This document shows, piece by piece, positions 35,276-44,188 of a DNA stretch of 64,000 nt. Made by a program: the position numbers and the translations under genes. The number at the start of each line of letters is the position of its first letter. Within the stretch, counting starts at the first letter, position 1. The notes below the pieces were generated by a model. It was not told the DNA's origin. It made no database searches and saw only the letters and a program-made list of their open reading frames with translations. This DNA is from Streptomyces triticirhizae (GTDB lineage Bacteria > Actinomycetota > Actinomycetes > Streptomycetales > Streptomycetaceae), in NCBI RefSeq assembly GCF_003696235.1, contig NZ_RFFJ01000004.1:37281-101280 (forward strand), in the 5' to 3' direction.

Positions 35276-36304
35276 ATGGGTGACCGGCTGATCTGTGTGG
35301 GGTCCTACACCGAGGACAGCGGCGGCTCGGGCCCCGGGCTCACCGTGCTCAGGGAGGACGCCGGGGGAACGCTGTCCACCGTCGCCGAACTGGAGGTGTC
35401 CGGCTGCTCCTGGCTGGCCTGGCACCCGAGGCTGCCGGTCGGCTACGCGGTCAACGAGCTGGACCTCGGCGGCGTCACCGCGTTCACCCTGGACGCCGAC
35501 GGCACGCCCCGCGTGCTGGGCACCCTGGACAGCGGCGGGTCAGCGCCCTGCCATCTGACGGTCACCCCGGACGGCCGCCACGCGCTGGCGGCGCACTACG
35601 GCAGCGGCAGCGTCGCCGTTCTCGCCCTGGACGAGCGGGGCGTGCCCACCGGGCGCACGGACCTGGCCGAGCTGGAGGGCTCGGGCCCCGACCCGGAACG
35701 CCAGGAGGCGCCGCACGCGCACATGGTGGCGCTGGACGCCACCGGCACCCTGGCCACCGTGGTGGACCTGGGAACGGACACCCTCTGGTCCTACCGGCTG
35801 ACCCCCGAGGGCCGGCTGGTGGACCGCGTCGCCTCCCGGCTCCCGGCCGGCTGCGGGCCCCGGCAGCTGGTCAGGGCCGGCGGGCAACGGGCCTATGTGG
35901 TGACCGAGTTGACCAGCGAGCTGATCCCGTTGCGCGAGTCGGCCCCCGGCGTCTTCGAGGCGGGCGAGGGCGTGCCGGCCTCGGGCCGGCCGGAGCGGAA
36001 CCACTGCGCCCAGCTGGCGTTGACGGCCGACGGCCGGTTCGGCTTCGTCTCCAACCGCGGCCCGGACACGGTCACCGCGTTCGCGCTCGCCGAGGACGCC
36101 CCGCCGCGCGCCGTCGCCGAGCAGTCGCCGGGCGCCCCCTGGCCACGACACTTCTCGCTGGACGGCACGCGGATGTACGCGGCGGGACAGACGGGCGACG
36201 TGGTGGTCGGCCTCGATCTGGACCCGGCCACCGGGGAGCTGACGGAACGCGCCCGCCACCGGGTGGCCTCCCCCGCCTTCGTCGCCGCGGTGCCCGGGCG
36301 CTGA
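35276..36304 (+). CDS. Lactonase-family seven-bladed beta-propeller protein
   Basis: Protein of 342 residues resembling 6-phosphogluconolactonase of the Pgl (YbhE) type. Repeated blades include GCSWLAWHPRLPVGYAVNELDLGGVTAFTL, PCHLTVTPDGRHALAAHYGSGSV and NHCAQLALTADGRFGFVSNRGPDTV. No signal peptide is seen, so it is cytoplasmic. It may hydrolyse a sugar lactone, but many family members have no confirmed activity. It is monocistronic. Confidence 0.82.
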   Translation: MGDRLICVGSYTEDSGGSGPGLTVLREDAGGTLSTVAELEVSGCSWLAWHPRLPVGYAVNELDLGGVTAFTLDADGTPRVLGTLDSGGSAPCHLTVTPDGRHALAAHYGSGSVAVLALDERGVPTGRTDLAELEGSGPDPERQEAPHAHMVALDATGTLATVVDLGTDTLWSYRLTPEGRLVDRVASRLPAGCGPRQLVRAGGQRAYVVTELTSELIPLRESAPGVFEAGEGVPASGRPERNHCAQLALTADGRFGFVSNRGPDTVTAFALAEDAPPRAVAEQSPGAPWPRHFSLDGTRMYAAGQTGDVVVGLDLDPATGELTERARHRVASPAFVAAVPGR

Positions 36305-36423
36305 CGCGTCCGTCGCCCCGGCCGTCGCCGACCCGGTGCGGGGCCGTGACCTCGTCGGCATCCCGCTGTCAGACCCCCGTGCCACACTGTCGGAGACCGG
36401 TTGACCACGGGGGGCGATGGGAC

Positions 36424-37464
36424 GTGGCGGGGCAGGGGGACGAGGACTTGACGCGGAGGGCGATCGGCGCGGTGCGGGGCGCCGTTCCCGGATACGCGGT
36501 GCTGCTGGCGCTGCTGGTCGCGGGCACGGTCCTCGCGCACCGGGAGGGGCTGGCCTGGCTGCGGCTGTGCGGGGCGGCGCTGTCGCTGCTCGCACTCTGG
36601 CGGCTGGTGTGGCACGCCAGGGCGCGGTTGACGGCGTCCGGGGCGCTGCTGCGGGTCGGCGCGGCCCTCGGTGAGGCCAGGGCCGTGCCCTGGCACCACA
36701 TACGGCTGATCACGGTGGACGCGAGCGGCTCCGAGGCGCTGCTGCGCGACGGGGAGCGGCTGCGGCTGCCGGCGCCCCGGGGCCATCTGGCCCAGGGGCC
36801 GGGGGCGTTCGAGGCGGCGGTGGCGCGGCTGCGCGCCGCGATACCCGAGGCGGAGTCCGGGGCCCCGGCCCTGAGCACTCCGCCGGCCGGCGCGTGGACC
36901 GGGCGCCGGCTGCTGATGCGCTGGGCCGTGGTGCTGGTCGCGGTCGCCGTGGCCGCCGGCTGGTCGCTGCGGAGCGACCACCCCTGGGACGCGCCGTGGT
37001 GGCCGGGGAGCGCCACGGTGGCGAGCGTGCCCGACCCGTGCGCGGTCGCCGAGGAGAGCCTGGCCGGACTGGACGTCGTCCGCGGCGGACTCCCGGCGGC
37101 CGAGCAGCCGACCGTCACCGAAGCCGAGGAGTTCCGGAGTGTGCGGTGCGAACTGGCCCACGACGAGGCCAGGTTCACCCTTGTCTACCGGCTCCATCCC
37201 TGGCGGGGCTCCGCCGAGGCCGCGCCGGCTGACGCGGCCGGGGAGTCCTTCGGCTGGACGCCGTACGCCGGCGGCGGCCTGGACGTCGAGGGGACGACCT
37301 GGCGACGGGAGGACACCCCCGGCGGCATCGAGCTGAGCCACCGACGGTCCAATGTGGTGATCACCGTGGCCCGGCAGAGCTGGGCGCCGGACGGCCAGCC
37401 GGCGGACGCCGTGGCGGAGGCGTCCCTGCTGGCCGCCGACGCCCTGAGCGCGCTCGACGGCTGA
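36424..37464 (+). CDS. Membrane protein with PH-like segment
   Basis: Protein of 346 residues from the chosen GTG. Two helices lie at about residues 20-60, followed by a PH/bPH2-like region (WHHIRLITVDASGSEALLRDGERLRLPAP). A third helix at about 160-180 precedes an extracellular domain of about 160 residues with cysteines at PDPCAVAEE and RSVRCELAHDE that may form a disulfide. The layout resembles streptomycete membrane-anchored proteins of unknown role. An in-frame ATG 26 codons upstream is the alternative start. It is convergent with the aldo/keto reductase gene. Confidence 0.7.
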   Translation: MAGQGDEDLTRRAIGAVRGAVPGYAVLLALLVAGTVLAHREGLAWLRLCGAALSLLALWRLVWHARARLTASGALLRVGAALGEARAVPWHHIRLITVDASGSEALLRDGERLRLPAPRGHLAQGPGAFEAAVARLRAAIPEAESGAPALSTPPAGAWTGRRLLMRWAVVLVAVAVAAGWSLRSDHPWDAPWWPGSATVASVPDPCAVAEESLAGLDVVRGGLPAAEQPTVTEAEEFRSVRCELAHDEARFTLVYRLHPWRGSAEAAPADAAGESFGWTPYAGGGLDVEGTTWRREDTPGGIELSHRRSNVVITVARQSWAPDGQPADAVAEASLLAADALSALDG

Positions 37465-37497
37465 CCGCCGGCGCCCCCGCCGCTCACCCGGGAGTGG

Positions 37498-38367
37498 TCA
37501 CACGGCGGCGGTCAGCGCCTCGAACTCCTCGTCCGTCAGCTCGACTTCGGCGCCCGACACGTTGTCCTCCAGGTGCGCCACGGAGGAGGTGCCGGGGATG
37601 GGCAGGATCGCGGGCGAGCGGCGCAGCAACCAGGCGAGGGCCAGCGCCGAGGGAGAGGCCCCGTGCTCGGCCGCCGCGCGGGCCAGCGGCCCGTCGCCCT
37701 TCGCCAACGCCCCGGTCGCCAACGGGAACCACGGGATGAACGCGAGGCCGTCGCGCTCCGCGTACTCCAGCACGTCCTCGGCGGCGCGGTCGGCGAGGTT
37801 GTAGCGGTTCTGCACGGACACCACGGTGGCGTGCGCTGACGCCTCCTCGATCTCGGCGATGCTCACCTCGCTGAGCCCGATGTGCCGGATCTTGCCCTCC
37901 GACTGGAGGGCGGCCAGGGTGCCGAGCTGGTCGGCGAGCGGCACCGTGGGGTCGATCCGGTGCAGCTGCAACAGGTCGATCCGCTCCACGCCCAGGTGCC
38001 GCAGGCTCAACTCGACCTGCTGCCGCAGGAACTCGGGGCGCCCCAGCGGCACCCACGCGTTGGGCCCGGTGCGGGCGAAGCCGGCCTTGGTGGCGATGAC
38101 CAGATCGTCCGGATAGGGGTGGAGGGCGCGGCGCAGCAGCAGATCGGCGGTGAACGGGCCGTAGGCGTCGGCCGTGTCGATCAGCGTGACGCCCAGCTCG
38201 ACCGCCCGCCGCAGCACCCGCACCGCCTCGTCGGGGTCGGCGGGATCGCCCCACACCCCGGGCCCGGTCAGCTGCATCGTCCCGTAGCCGAGCCGACGCA
38301 CCGGCAGGTCCCCGCCCAGGTCGAACGTTCCCGAGTGGGAGACCGGGGTGCCATCAGATGCCGTCAT
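37498..38367 (-). CDS. Aldo/keto reductase
   Basis: NADPH-dependent oxidoreductase of 289 residues, TIM-barrel fold. The catalytic tetrad is visible: Asp and Tyr in LIDTADAYGP, Lys in VIATKAGF and His in LLQLHRIDP. The cofactor-binding C-terminal segment is ILPIPGTSSVAHLEDNV. Similar enzymes reduce aldehydes or ketones, including pyridoxal; the substrate here is unknown. It is monocistronic or loosely linked with the upstream VOC/TetR pair. Confidence 0.9.
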   Translation of the reverse strand: MTASDGTPVSHSGTFDLGGDLPVRRLGYGTMQLTGPGVWGDPADPDEAVRVLRRAVELGVTLIDTADAYGPFTADLLLRRALHPYPDDLVIATKAGFARTGPNAWVPLGRPEFLRQQVELSLRHLGVERIDLLQLHRIDPTVPLADQLGTLAALQSEGKIRHIGLSEVSIAEIEEASAHATVVSVQNRYNLADRAAEDVLEYAERDGLAFIPWFPLATGALAKGDGPLARAAAEHGASPSALALAWLLRRSPAILPIPGTSSVAHLEDNVSGAEVELTDEEFEALTAAV

Positions 38368-38497
38368 GTCATCCTCCTTGAGCGGTGCGGATGAAGTCGC
38401 CCCCTCAATCTAGGTCGTGTCCGTAGAGTCTCGTCGGATCAGACCGCGGCGTCAGACGCGGTGGACCGGGGCGTCGGTGCCTCGTGGCCGACGCGGG

Positions 38498-38872
38498 TCA
38501 CGCCGGGGACATGACCTCCCACAGGTGCCCGTCCGGGTCGACGAAGTACAGCCCGCGTGCGCACAGCGGGTGCGCGGTGGAGCCGTTGGCCGGGTCCGAG
38601 GGGTCGTCGCCGAAGGGGACGCCGGCCGCCGTCAGCCGGGCCAGTATCCCGTCGAAGGTCTCCGGGTCCACGTCGAACGCCAGGTGTTGGGCGGCCGGCC
38701 GCTCGTCGGCCACGAACTCCAGGGTCAGGGTGTCGTTGACCCGCACGGGCGCGAAGTGCCCGCCCTGGCCGTCTGGCGGCAGCCGGGGAAGGTCGAGCAC
38801 CGAGGCCAGGAAGTCGGCGGCGGCGAGGTGGTCGCGGGCGGGGATCAGCGCGTGGTTGAGGGTGATGGTCAC
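38498..38872 (-). CDS. VOC-superfamily (glyoxalase/bleomycin-resistance fold) protein
   Basis: Small protein of 124 residues with paired beta-alpha-beta-beta-beta modules. Candidate metal ligands are His8 in LNHALIPARD and later QHLAFDV and the Glu in LYFVDPDGHLWEVM, typical of this superfamily. The reaction could be isomerisation, dioxygenation or drug sequestration. It overlaps the TetR gene by four bases (ATGA), so the two are co-translated. Confidence 0.83.
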   Translation of the reverse strand: MTITLNHALIPARDHLAAADFLASVLDLPRLPPDGQGGHFAPVRVNDTLTLEFVADERPAAQHLAFDVDPETFDGILARLTAAGVPFGDDPSDPANGSTAHPLCARGLYFVDPDGHLWEVMSPA

Positions 38873-39519
38873 GAAGGGCTGCCTTCCGATCGGACGGCGC
38901 CGTGGAGCAGCACGGAGACCAACTCCTCGGGGTCCACGGCCGCGTTGGCGGCGCCGGGGGCGAACTGGTTGGAGAGCGAGCCGACGAAGATCGCGGCCAG
39001 CCGCTCGGCCGGGAGGCGCAGTCGTTCCCGGTCGGGGCGGATCAGCTCCACGACGGCCTCGACGATGGCGTCGCGCACGGCGGTCATGTCCGACTCGCGC
39101 GTCGTTCCGCGCCCGGGCGGGCCGCCGGGCCCGGGGCCGCCGCGTCGCTCCGGCTGGTAGCCGGAGGTCGTCAGGGCGCCCAACATCGTGACCAGCCGGG
39201 ACAGATGGGCGCGCAGCGCCTCGGCCGCCTCGACCAGCCGCTCGGCCAGCGGGCGCTCCGGCGGGATCGCCGCCAGCTCGCGCAGCACATGGTCGGGGTT
39301 GACCACCTCGTTCACGCAGGCGGCCAGCACCTCGTCCTTGTCGCGGAAGACCCGGAAGACGGTGGCCTCACCGATGCCGGCGGCCCGGGCGATGCGGCTG
39401 GTGGTGACGGCCGCGCCGTGCTCGACCAGCAGAGGCACGGCCGCCGCCACGATCATCGCGCGCCGCTGCTCGGCGCTCATCCCGGGCGCCCGGCGGCGGG
39501 GGCGAGGTTCCTCGCTCAT
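38869..39519 (-). CDS. TetR-family regulator
   Basis: Regulator of 216 residues. The DNA-binding part is QRRAMIVAAAVPLLVEHGAAVTTSRIARAAGIGEATVFRVFRDKDEVL. A Gly/Pro-rich loop (RRGGPGPGGPPGRG) interrupts the ligand domain. A near-perfect palindrome lies just upstream, suggesting autoregulation. It is co-translated with the VOC protein, so both probably respond to the same compound. Confidence 0.9.
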   Translation of the reverse strand: MSEEPRPRRRAPGMSAEQRRAMIVAAAVPLLVEHGAAVTTSRIARAAGIGEATVFRVFRDKDEVLAACVNEVVNPDHVLRELAAIPPERPLAERLVEAAEALRAHLSRLVTMLGALTTSGYQPERRGGPGPGGPPGRGTTRESDMTAVRDAIVEAVVELIRPDRERLRLPAERLAAIFVGSLSNQFAPGAANAAVDPEELVSVLLHGAVRSEGSPS

Positions 39520-39532
39520 GCCGGAACCCTAA

Positions 39533-39550
39533 GGAGTGAGTGCTCACTCC
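39533..39550 (-). promoter_or_regulatory. TetR operator palindrome
   Basis: GGAGTGAGTGCTCACTCC has perfect 8-bp arms around a TG centre and lies 14 bases before the TetR start codon. This is the usual size and position for a TetR autoregulatory operator. A TGAGTGCTCA core resembles sites of TetR proteins with similar recognition helices. Confidence 0.8.
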
Positions 39551-39617
39551 GTCAACGCCCGCCCGCCCGGCGGGCGTTGTTCCCGGGAAACGGGACGGCC
39601 CCGACGGCCTCGACGGC

Positions 39618-40418
39618 TCAGCGGTAGACCCGCCCCGGCTCGGCCGCGCCGGGGGCCAGCAGCTGGGTCACGGTGACAAAGGTGTAGTGCTCGGCCTTGA
39701 GCTGCTCGATGATCCCGGGCACCGCCGGCACCGTTCCGTCGTAGAGGTCGTGGAGCAGGATGATCCCGTCCCGGTCGGCGCCGTCCAGGACCCGTTCCTC
39801 GATCAGCTCGGAGTCGGTGGTCTCGTAGTCCTTGGCGGTGACGCTCCAGAGCACCTGGGCCAGCCCCAGCTCCCGACTGACCTCGCCCACCATGTCGTTG
39901 GTCCGCCCCTGGGGCGGGCGCATCAGGGTGGGCGTGACGCCCGTCAGGTCGGCTATCGCCTCCTGGGTCCTGGACAGCTCCTCGCGCACCTCGTCCCGGT
40001 CGAGATCGGTGAGACGCGGGTGGGTCCAGGTGTGGTTGGCCACCTCGTGCCCCTCGTCGACCATCCGCCGGACCAGCTCGGGGTAGGTGTCGACGTGGTT
40101 CCTTCCCAGCAGGAAGAAGGTCACCGGCACCTCCTCCTCGCGCAGGATCTCCAGCAGTTCGGGGGTGTGCTCGCTGGGCGCGGAGTCGAATGTCAGGGCT
40201 ATGCACTTCAGTTCGTCGCAGTCCGGCCCCTCCAGGCTCACCGCGCCCTCGGCCGCCGGCTCACCACGGGCGTCGGCGGGAGAGACGGTGGCCATCGAGC
40301 ACCCGCTCAGCGCCAGCAGCGAGGCCGCCGCCGCGACCGCGCCGCCGACCCTTCCCGTTCCCCGGCGCCGCTTCCGGCCCCGACCTCGCGGACTCTCGCG
40401 CACACCGGCTCGCGACAC
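39618..40418 (-). CDS. Polysaccharide deacetylase-family lipoprotein
   Basis: Carbohydrate esterase family 4 protein of 266 residues, exported as a lipoprotein: basic start, hydrophobic stretch and lipobox LSGC with Cys40. The NodB domain follows. Motif 1 reads TFDSAP rather than the common TFDDGP, so the second Asp, normally a metal ligand, is Ser. Motif 2 is intact (HTWTHPRL, with H-x3-H), and motif 3 is RPPQGR. It would remove acetyl groups from peptidoglycan or chitin-like glycan at the cell surface, if the altered metal site is active. It stands alone. Confidence 0.87.
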   Translation of the reverse strand: MSRAGVRESPRGRGRKRRRGTGRVGGAVAAAASLLALSGCSMATVSPADARGEPAAEGAVSLEGPDCDELKCIALTFDSAPSEHTPELLEILREEEVPVTFFLLGRNHVDTYPELVRRMVDEGHEVANHTWTHPRLTDLDRDEVREELSRTQEAIADLTGVTPTLMRPPQGRTNDMVGEVSRELGLAQVLWSVTAKDYETTDSELIEERVLDGADRDGIILLHDLYDGTVPAVPGIIEQLKAEHYTFVTVTQLLAPGAAEPGRVYR

Positions 40419-40466
40419 GTCGAACTCCCCCCGTGGTGAAGTGTGATGATCCCCGTGGTCAGCCCT

Positions 40467-40497
40467 CGGGGGCGGAACGCGGGGCGCTCCGCCCCCG
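40467..40497 (-). terminator. Candidate terminator after the GMC oxidoreductase gene
   Basis: Perfect 10-bp arms CGGGGGCGGA and TCCGCCCCCG enclose 11 bases in the gap downstream of the GMC gene. It might alternatively belong to the leader of the deacetylase gene. Confidence 0.45.
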
Positions 40498-40631
40498 GAG
40501 AGGCAATGATCACGTCATCCTATGACCGGTCTGAGCTGCGCCTTCACCGGCCCCCCACGGAACGGAACGCCCGCCCTCCCACGGGCTTCACCGCGGTCCG
40601 GGGCGGTCGGTCCCGGGGCGGTCCGGAGGGT

Positions 40632-42821
40632 TCAGGCCAACTCCTCGGCGGCCCGCCCGGCGACCCGGTAGGCCAGCGCGAGGATGGTCAGCACCGGGTT
40701 GACGCCCCCGTTGGTCACATGGAGCGAGGCGTCCACCACCCGCACATTGGCGTGCCCCCACACCCGCCCCCAGGAGTCGGTGACCGAGTTCGCGGGGTCC
40801 TCGCCCATCCGGCAGGTACCGGCCTGGTGTTGGCCGCCGCTGGGATGGGTGGCCTGGACGGTGCCGAACGGGAACACCGCCCGCGCCCCGCTGGCCCGCA
40901 GCCAGCTCTCGGCCTTCTCGGCCAGCAGCCGCTTCGCGGCCAGGTCCGCCTCGTGCGGCCGACCGGCCAGGCGCACCACGGGTATGCCGAACGAGTCCCT
41001 GACGCCGGTCGCCAGGGTCACCCGGGAGGTCGGGCTTGGCACCTCGTGCACCGGCCCCGTCACCATCGCCAGCCGGGGGTACAGCTCCCGCAGCCCCCGG
41101 ACGGCCGCGCTCCCCCAACTCGGGATCTGCCCCAGCGAGAGCAACGTCTGGTACGCCTGCAACGGGGTCGGCACGAAGTCGTTGGCCAGCATCCCGCCGC
41201 CCACGACGCCCGGGTTGTGGTGCCGGAAGTCGTTGCAGGCGATGCTCGGCCCCGGGCCCACGCAGTCCTGGACCACCTCGTCGAAGAGGGCGTGCGCCCC
41301 GGCGTAGCCGTGGCCCTGGAGATGGCGCCCCACCTGGTCGTGGTTGTTGCCCAGGCCGTTGGGCTCCCGCGCCGACGGGCTGTTGAGCAGCAGGCGCGCG
41401 GTCTCGATCGCGCCGGCGCCCAGCAGAAAGGCGCGCGCCCGCACCTCGCGCCGCAGCACCCGTTCCCCTCGTTCCCCGTCGGGCCCCGGCCGTCGGCCGA
41501 CGAGCGCGACGGCGACCGCCCGGCCGGCCGAGTCGGTGACCAGCCGCTCGGCCCGCGCCCCGGTGAGCACATCGCAGCGGCCGGTGGCCAGGGCCCGGGG
41601 GATCACGGTGTTCCTGGTGTCGTTCTTGAAGTCTCCCGGGCAGCCGAAGCCGACGCAGGCGGCGCAGTTCAGGCAGCCGCCCCGCCCGTTGTAGGCAGTC
41701 GAGTTGATCAGCAGCGGCACCGGCGAGGTCGCCAGGCCCAGCTCCCCTGCGCCCCTGGCCAGCGGTCCCGCCACCGCGTTGGGACGCACCGGCGGCATGG
41801 GGTAGCCCCGGGCGCGCTCGCCGGCGAACGCGTTCCCGCGCGGGTCCCCGCTCACCCCGATCTCCCACTCGGCGCGGTCGTAGTAGGGCGCCAACTCCTC
41901 GTAGTCCAGCGGCCAGTCGGCGAGGCCGCTGCCCTCGGGGACGCCGTAGAGGCTGGCCATCCGGAAGTCCTCGGGGCAGAACCGCCAGGCCTGCGCGCCA
42001 TAGACGCGGGTTCCGCCGCCGACGGTCATCGCGTTGTTGTTCCAGCGGGCGTCGTCAGGCCAGACGGTCTCGTCGCCGGCCAGGCCGGCCGCCACCCTCG
42101 GGTTGCCCTCGGCCGGCGGGCCGGCCGTGGCGTCGTAGGCGCCGTTGACGGCGACGCGGCGCTGGCCGCGCAGGTGGTCGGCGCGCAGTCCGGCCGGGGT
42201 GAGCCACTCGCCGCGCTCCACCAGCAGCACCCGGTGGCCGGCCTCGGCCAGCACACAGGCCGCGACGCCGCCGCCCGCCCCCGAGCCCACCACCACGGCG
42301 TCGTAGTGGCCCGCGACGGCGTCCCAGTCGACGGTGGGCGGCGGGGCGTCGTCGGGCTCCGGCCACGAGGCCGAACCGGGCCGCTCGCGGTAGCCGATCA
42401 GCCGCCAGGAGAGGCCCTCGCGGTTGCCGCCGTTGCCGGGGTCGCCCCAGAAGCCCTGGGCGGCGAGCCGGATCACGGTCCGCAGGAACTCCTCGGGATC
42501 GGTCCCGCCCCACTCGGCCCTGGCCTCGCCGTCGAGCAACTCCTCGATCACCACGTCCTGTTCGGCCGGGGCCAGGTCCGCGAAGCGCACACCGCAGCTG
42601 GGACCGCCCGCGTTCCGCGCGCACGCCTCGTGGTCCAGCAGGCCGAGGCCGGTCTCGACCAGGGGCGCGAGGCGGCGCGCGTCGCCGGCCAGGATGCGCG
42701 GGAGGAAGGTGTCGAGACCCGCCTCCCACCCGGCCGGGTGGTCCTCGGCCGGGATCAGGCGGTTCACCAGGGCCCTGAGGGTGACCATCCGGTGGGGTGG
42801 GGCGGGTTGCCACGGCTCCAT
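40632..42821 (-). CDS. GMC-family oxidoreductase fused to a gluconate-dehydrogenase-subunit-3-like domain
   Basis: Predicted FAD oxidoreductase of 729 residues. The first ~150 residues (MVTLRALVNRLIPAEDHPAGWEAGLDTFLPRIL...) resemble the small subunit of bacterial gluconate 2-dehydrogenase. The FAD-binding site follows as YDAVVVGSGAGGGVAACVLAEAG. The middle contains GGCLNCAACVGFGCPGD, four closely spaced cysteines. The C-terminal catalytic region ends HVTNGGVNPVLTILALAYRVA, with the conserved Asn of GMC enzymes. Substrates in this group include sugars, long-chain alcohols and sterols. There is no clear Tat signal, and no cytochrome subunit nearby. I chose the ATG with AAGGAG five bases upstream. 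Confidence 0.87.
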   Translation of the reverse strand: MEPWQPAPPHRMVTLRALVNRLIPAEDHPAGWEAGLDTFLPRILAGDARRLAPLVETGLGLLDHEACARNAGGPSCGVRFADLAPAEQDVVIEELLDGEARAEWGGTDPEEFLRTVIRLAAQGFWGDPGNGGNREGLSWRLIGYRERPGSASWPEPDDAPPPTVDWDAVAGHYDAVVVGSGAGGGVAACVLAEAGHRVLLVERGEWLTPAGLRADHLRGQRRVAVNGAYDATAGPPAEGNPRVAAGLAGDETVWPDDARWNNNAMTVGGGTRVYGAQAWRFCPEDFRMASLYGVPEGSGLADWPLDYEELAPYYDRAEWEIGVSGDPRGNAFAGERARGYPMPPVRPNAVAGPLARGAGELGLATSPVPLLINSTAYNGRGGCLNCAACVGFGCPGDFKNDTRNTVIPRALATGRCDVLTGARAERLVTDSAGRAVAVALVGRRPGPDGERGERVLRREVRARAFLLGAGAIETARLLLNSPSAREPNGLGNNHDQVGRHLQGHGYAGAHALFDEVVQDCVGPGPSIACNDFRHHNPGVVGGGMLANDFVPTPLQAYQTLLSLGQIPSWGSAAVRGLRELYPRLAMVTGPVHEVPSPTSRVTLATGVRDSFGIPVVRLAGRPHEADLAAKRLLAEKAESWLRASGARAVFPFGTVQATHPSGGQHQAGTCRMGEDPANSVTDSWGRVWGHANVRVVDASLHVTNGGVNPVLTILALAYRVAGRAAEELA

Positions 42822-43036
42822 CGGCACTCCTTCGGATCGCTGCCGAACGGTCGGCGCTCCGTCGGGTCGTTGTCCCCACGGCCACACGGCACGCCCCAGC
42901 ACATCAAACCCGTCCGAGTGGCGGTGTTCCATGGTCGGACTCCCACCGAAAGTGATCGAAAGCTCCGTGGGGTCACACCAACCGCCGTGCCCCGCAGGGG
43001 GCGTCGGCGACCGGGCCGGGGCCTCGGCGACGCGGT

Positions 43037-43375
43037 TCACTGCCCGCCGCGCGGCGCGTACATGATCACGGCCATGCCGACCAGGCACACGGCGGCGCCG
43101 ATCACGTCATAGCGGTCGGGTCGATACCCGTCCGCGACCATTCCCCAAGCGATCGAACCGGCCACGAAGATGCCACCGTAGGCCGCCAGGATGCGACCGA
43201 AGTTGTCGTCAGGCTGAAAGGTCGCGACCACCCCGTAGAGCCCGAGGGCGATCGCCCCGGCGCCGCCCCAGATCCAGCCCCGGTGTTCGCGCACCCCCTG
43301 CCAGACCAGCCAGGCGCCGCCGATCTCGAAGAGCGCGGCGACGACGAAGAGCGCGACGGAACGGGTGACCAGCAT
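43037..43375 (-). CDS. YnfA/UPF0060-family small membrane protein
   Basis: Membrane protein of 112 residues with four helices. The family segments are [53 protein letters not shown] and a final [11 protein letters not shown]. YnfA proteins look like small multidrug-resistance exporters and probably work as dimers. It follows the MerR gene by 45 bases on the same strand, so it is likely controlled by it. Confidence 0.92.
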   Translation of the reverse strand: MLVTRSVALFVVAALFEIGGAWLVWQGVREHRGWIWGGAGAIALGLYGVVATFQPDDNFGRILAAYGGIFVAGSIAWGMVADGYRPDRYDVIGAAVCLVGMAVIMYAPRGGQ

Positions 43376-43420
43376 GGAGCGTCCTCGGGGAGCGGGAGTT
43401 GGGGGCGGGCGGGGGCGCGT

Positions 43421-44179
43421 TCAACGGGCCGGGCCGGGCGGCCGGTCCTCGGGCGCCTCCGGCGGGCCGAAGAGCCCGTCGAGCAGCTCCGCCGCCTCGG
43501 CCGGCCCGCTCACCTCGCAGTGCAGCTCGGGGCCGTCGAAGACGAGGCGGAACGCGAGGAACGGGCAACACCGCTGCTCGGACACGACCAACTCGGCGAG
43601 CGCCGCCGCGCGGTCCGCCGGCACGGTCAGCCGCACCCCGCCGGGCAGCGGGGCGCGTCGGGCGCCCTCGGTGAGGCGGCGCCAGGCGGCCGTCCGTTCG
43701 GCGAATCCGCCGCCGTCCAACGAGCAGGCCACGGGCGGCTCGGCCACCGGCGGCCCGGGCTCGGGGGCGTCGGGCGGTTCGAGAAAGACACAGCTCGGGT
43801 CGCACCGGCCGGAGCGGTCGGGCAGCGCGTCAAGCCGCGCCAGCGCGGCACGGAGGGTCGCGGTGAACGAGGCCAGTTCGGCCGCCCGTTCCTCGGCCGC
43901 CGCCAGCCGCGCCAGGACCCGGGGCCGCAGATCGGCCCGGACCGCGCGGCAGTCGGCCGCCTCCCAGACCGCCAGCAGCTCCGCGATCTCCTCCAGCGAG
44001 AGGCCCAGGTGCTTCGCCGTGGCGATGAAGGCCAGGCGGTCCACGGCGTCGCGACCGTAGACCCGGTACCCGGCCGGCGTCCGCGCGGCGGGGAGCAGGC
44101 CGGCCGACTCGTAGTAGCGGAGCGTGGTCGCGGGAACGCCCGTGCGCGCGGCGAGTTGGGAGATCCGCAGGGTGTCCAT
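43421..44179 (-). CDS. MerR-family regulator with cysteine-rich C-terminal part
   Basis: Regulator of 252 residues, long for the family. The N-terminal MerR domain reads LRISQLAARTGVPATTLRYYESAGLLPAARTPAGYRVY, followed by the dimer helix. Cysteines at RCDPSCVF sit where metal sensors bind their ion. An extra domain of about 100 residues contains ACSLDG and SEQRCCPFLAFRLVF; similar CC-containing extensions occur in streptomycete proteins of unknown role. A metal, metalloid or thiol-reactive signal is plausible. A MerR-type promoter lies directly before the gene; with the ATG at 44179 the message would be nearly leaderless. Confidence 0.88.
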   Translation of the reverse strand: MDTLRISQLAARTGVPATTLRYYESAGLLPAARTPAGYRVYGRDAVDRLAFIATAKHLGLSLEEIAELLAVWEAADCRAVRADLRPRVLARLAAAEERAAELASFTATLRAALARLDALPDRSGRCDPSCVFLEPPDAPEPGPPVAEPPVACSLDGGGFAERTAAWRRLTEGARRAPLPGGVRLTVPADRAAALAELVVSEQRCCPFLAFRLVFDGPELHCEVSGPAEAAELLDGLFGPPEAPEDRPPGPAR

Positions 44180-44188
44180 GGCGGAAAC

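Noticed and set aside
38324..38337. GAACGTTC palindrome as a LexA box
   Set aside because: It lies inside the aldo/keto reductase coding sequence and lacks the 4-base spacer of the actinobacterial LexA consensus.
40443..43112. Plus-strand open frame opposite the GMC oxidoreductase gene
   Set aside because: No family features and it spans gene boundaries of three real minus-strand genes; the GMC frame shows flavin and catalytic motifs.
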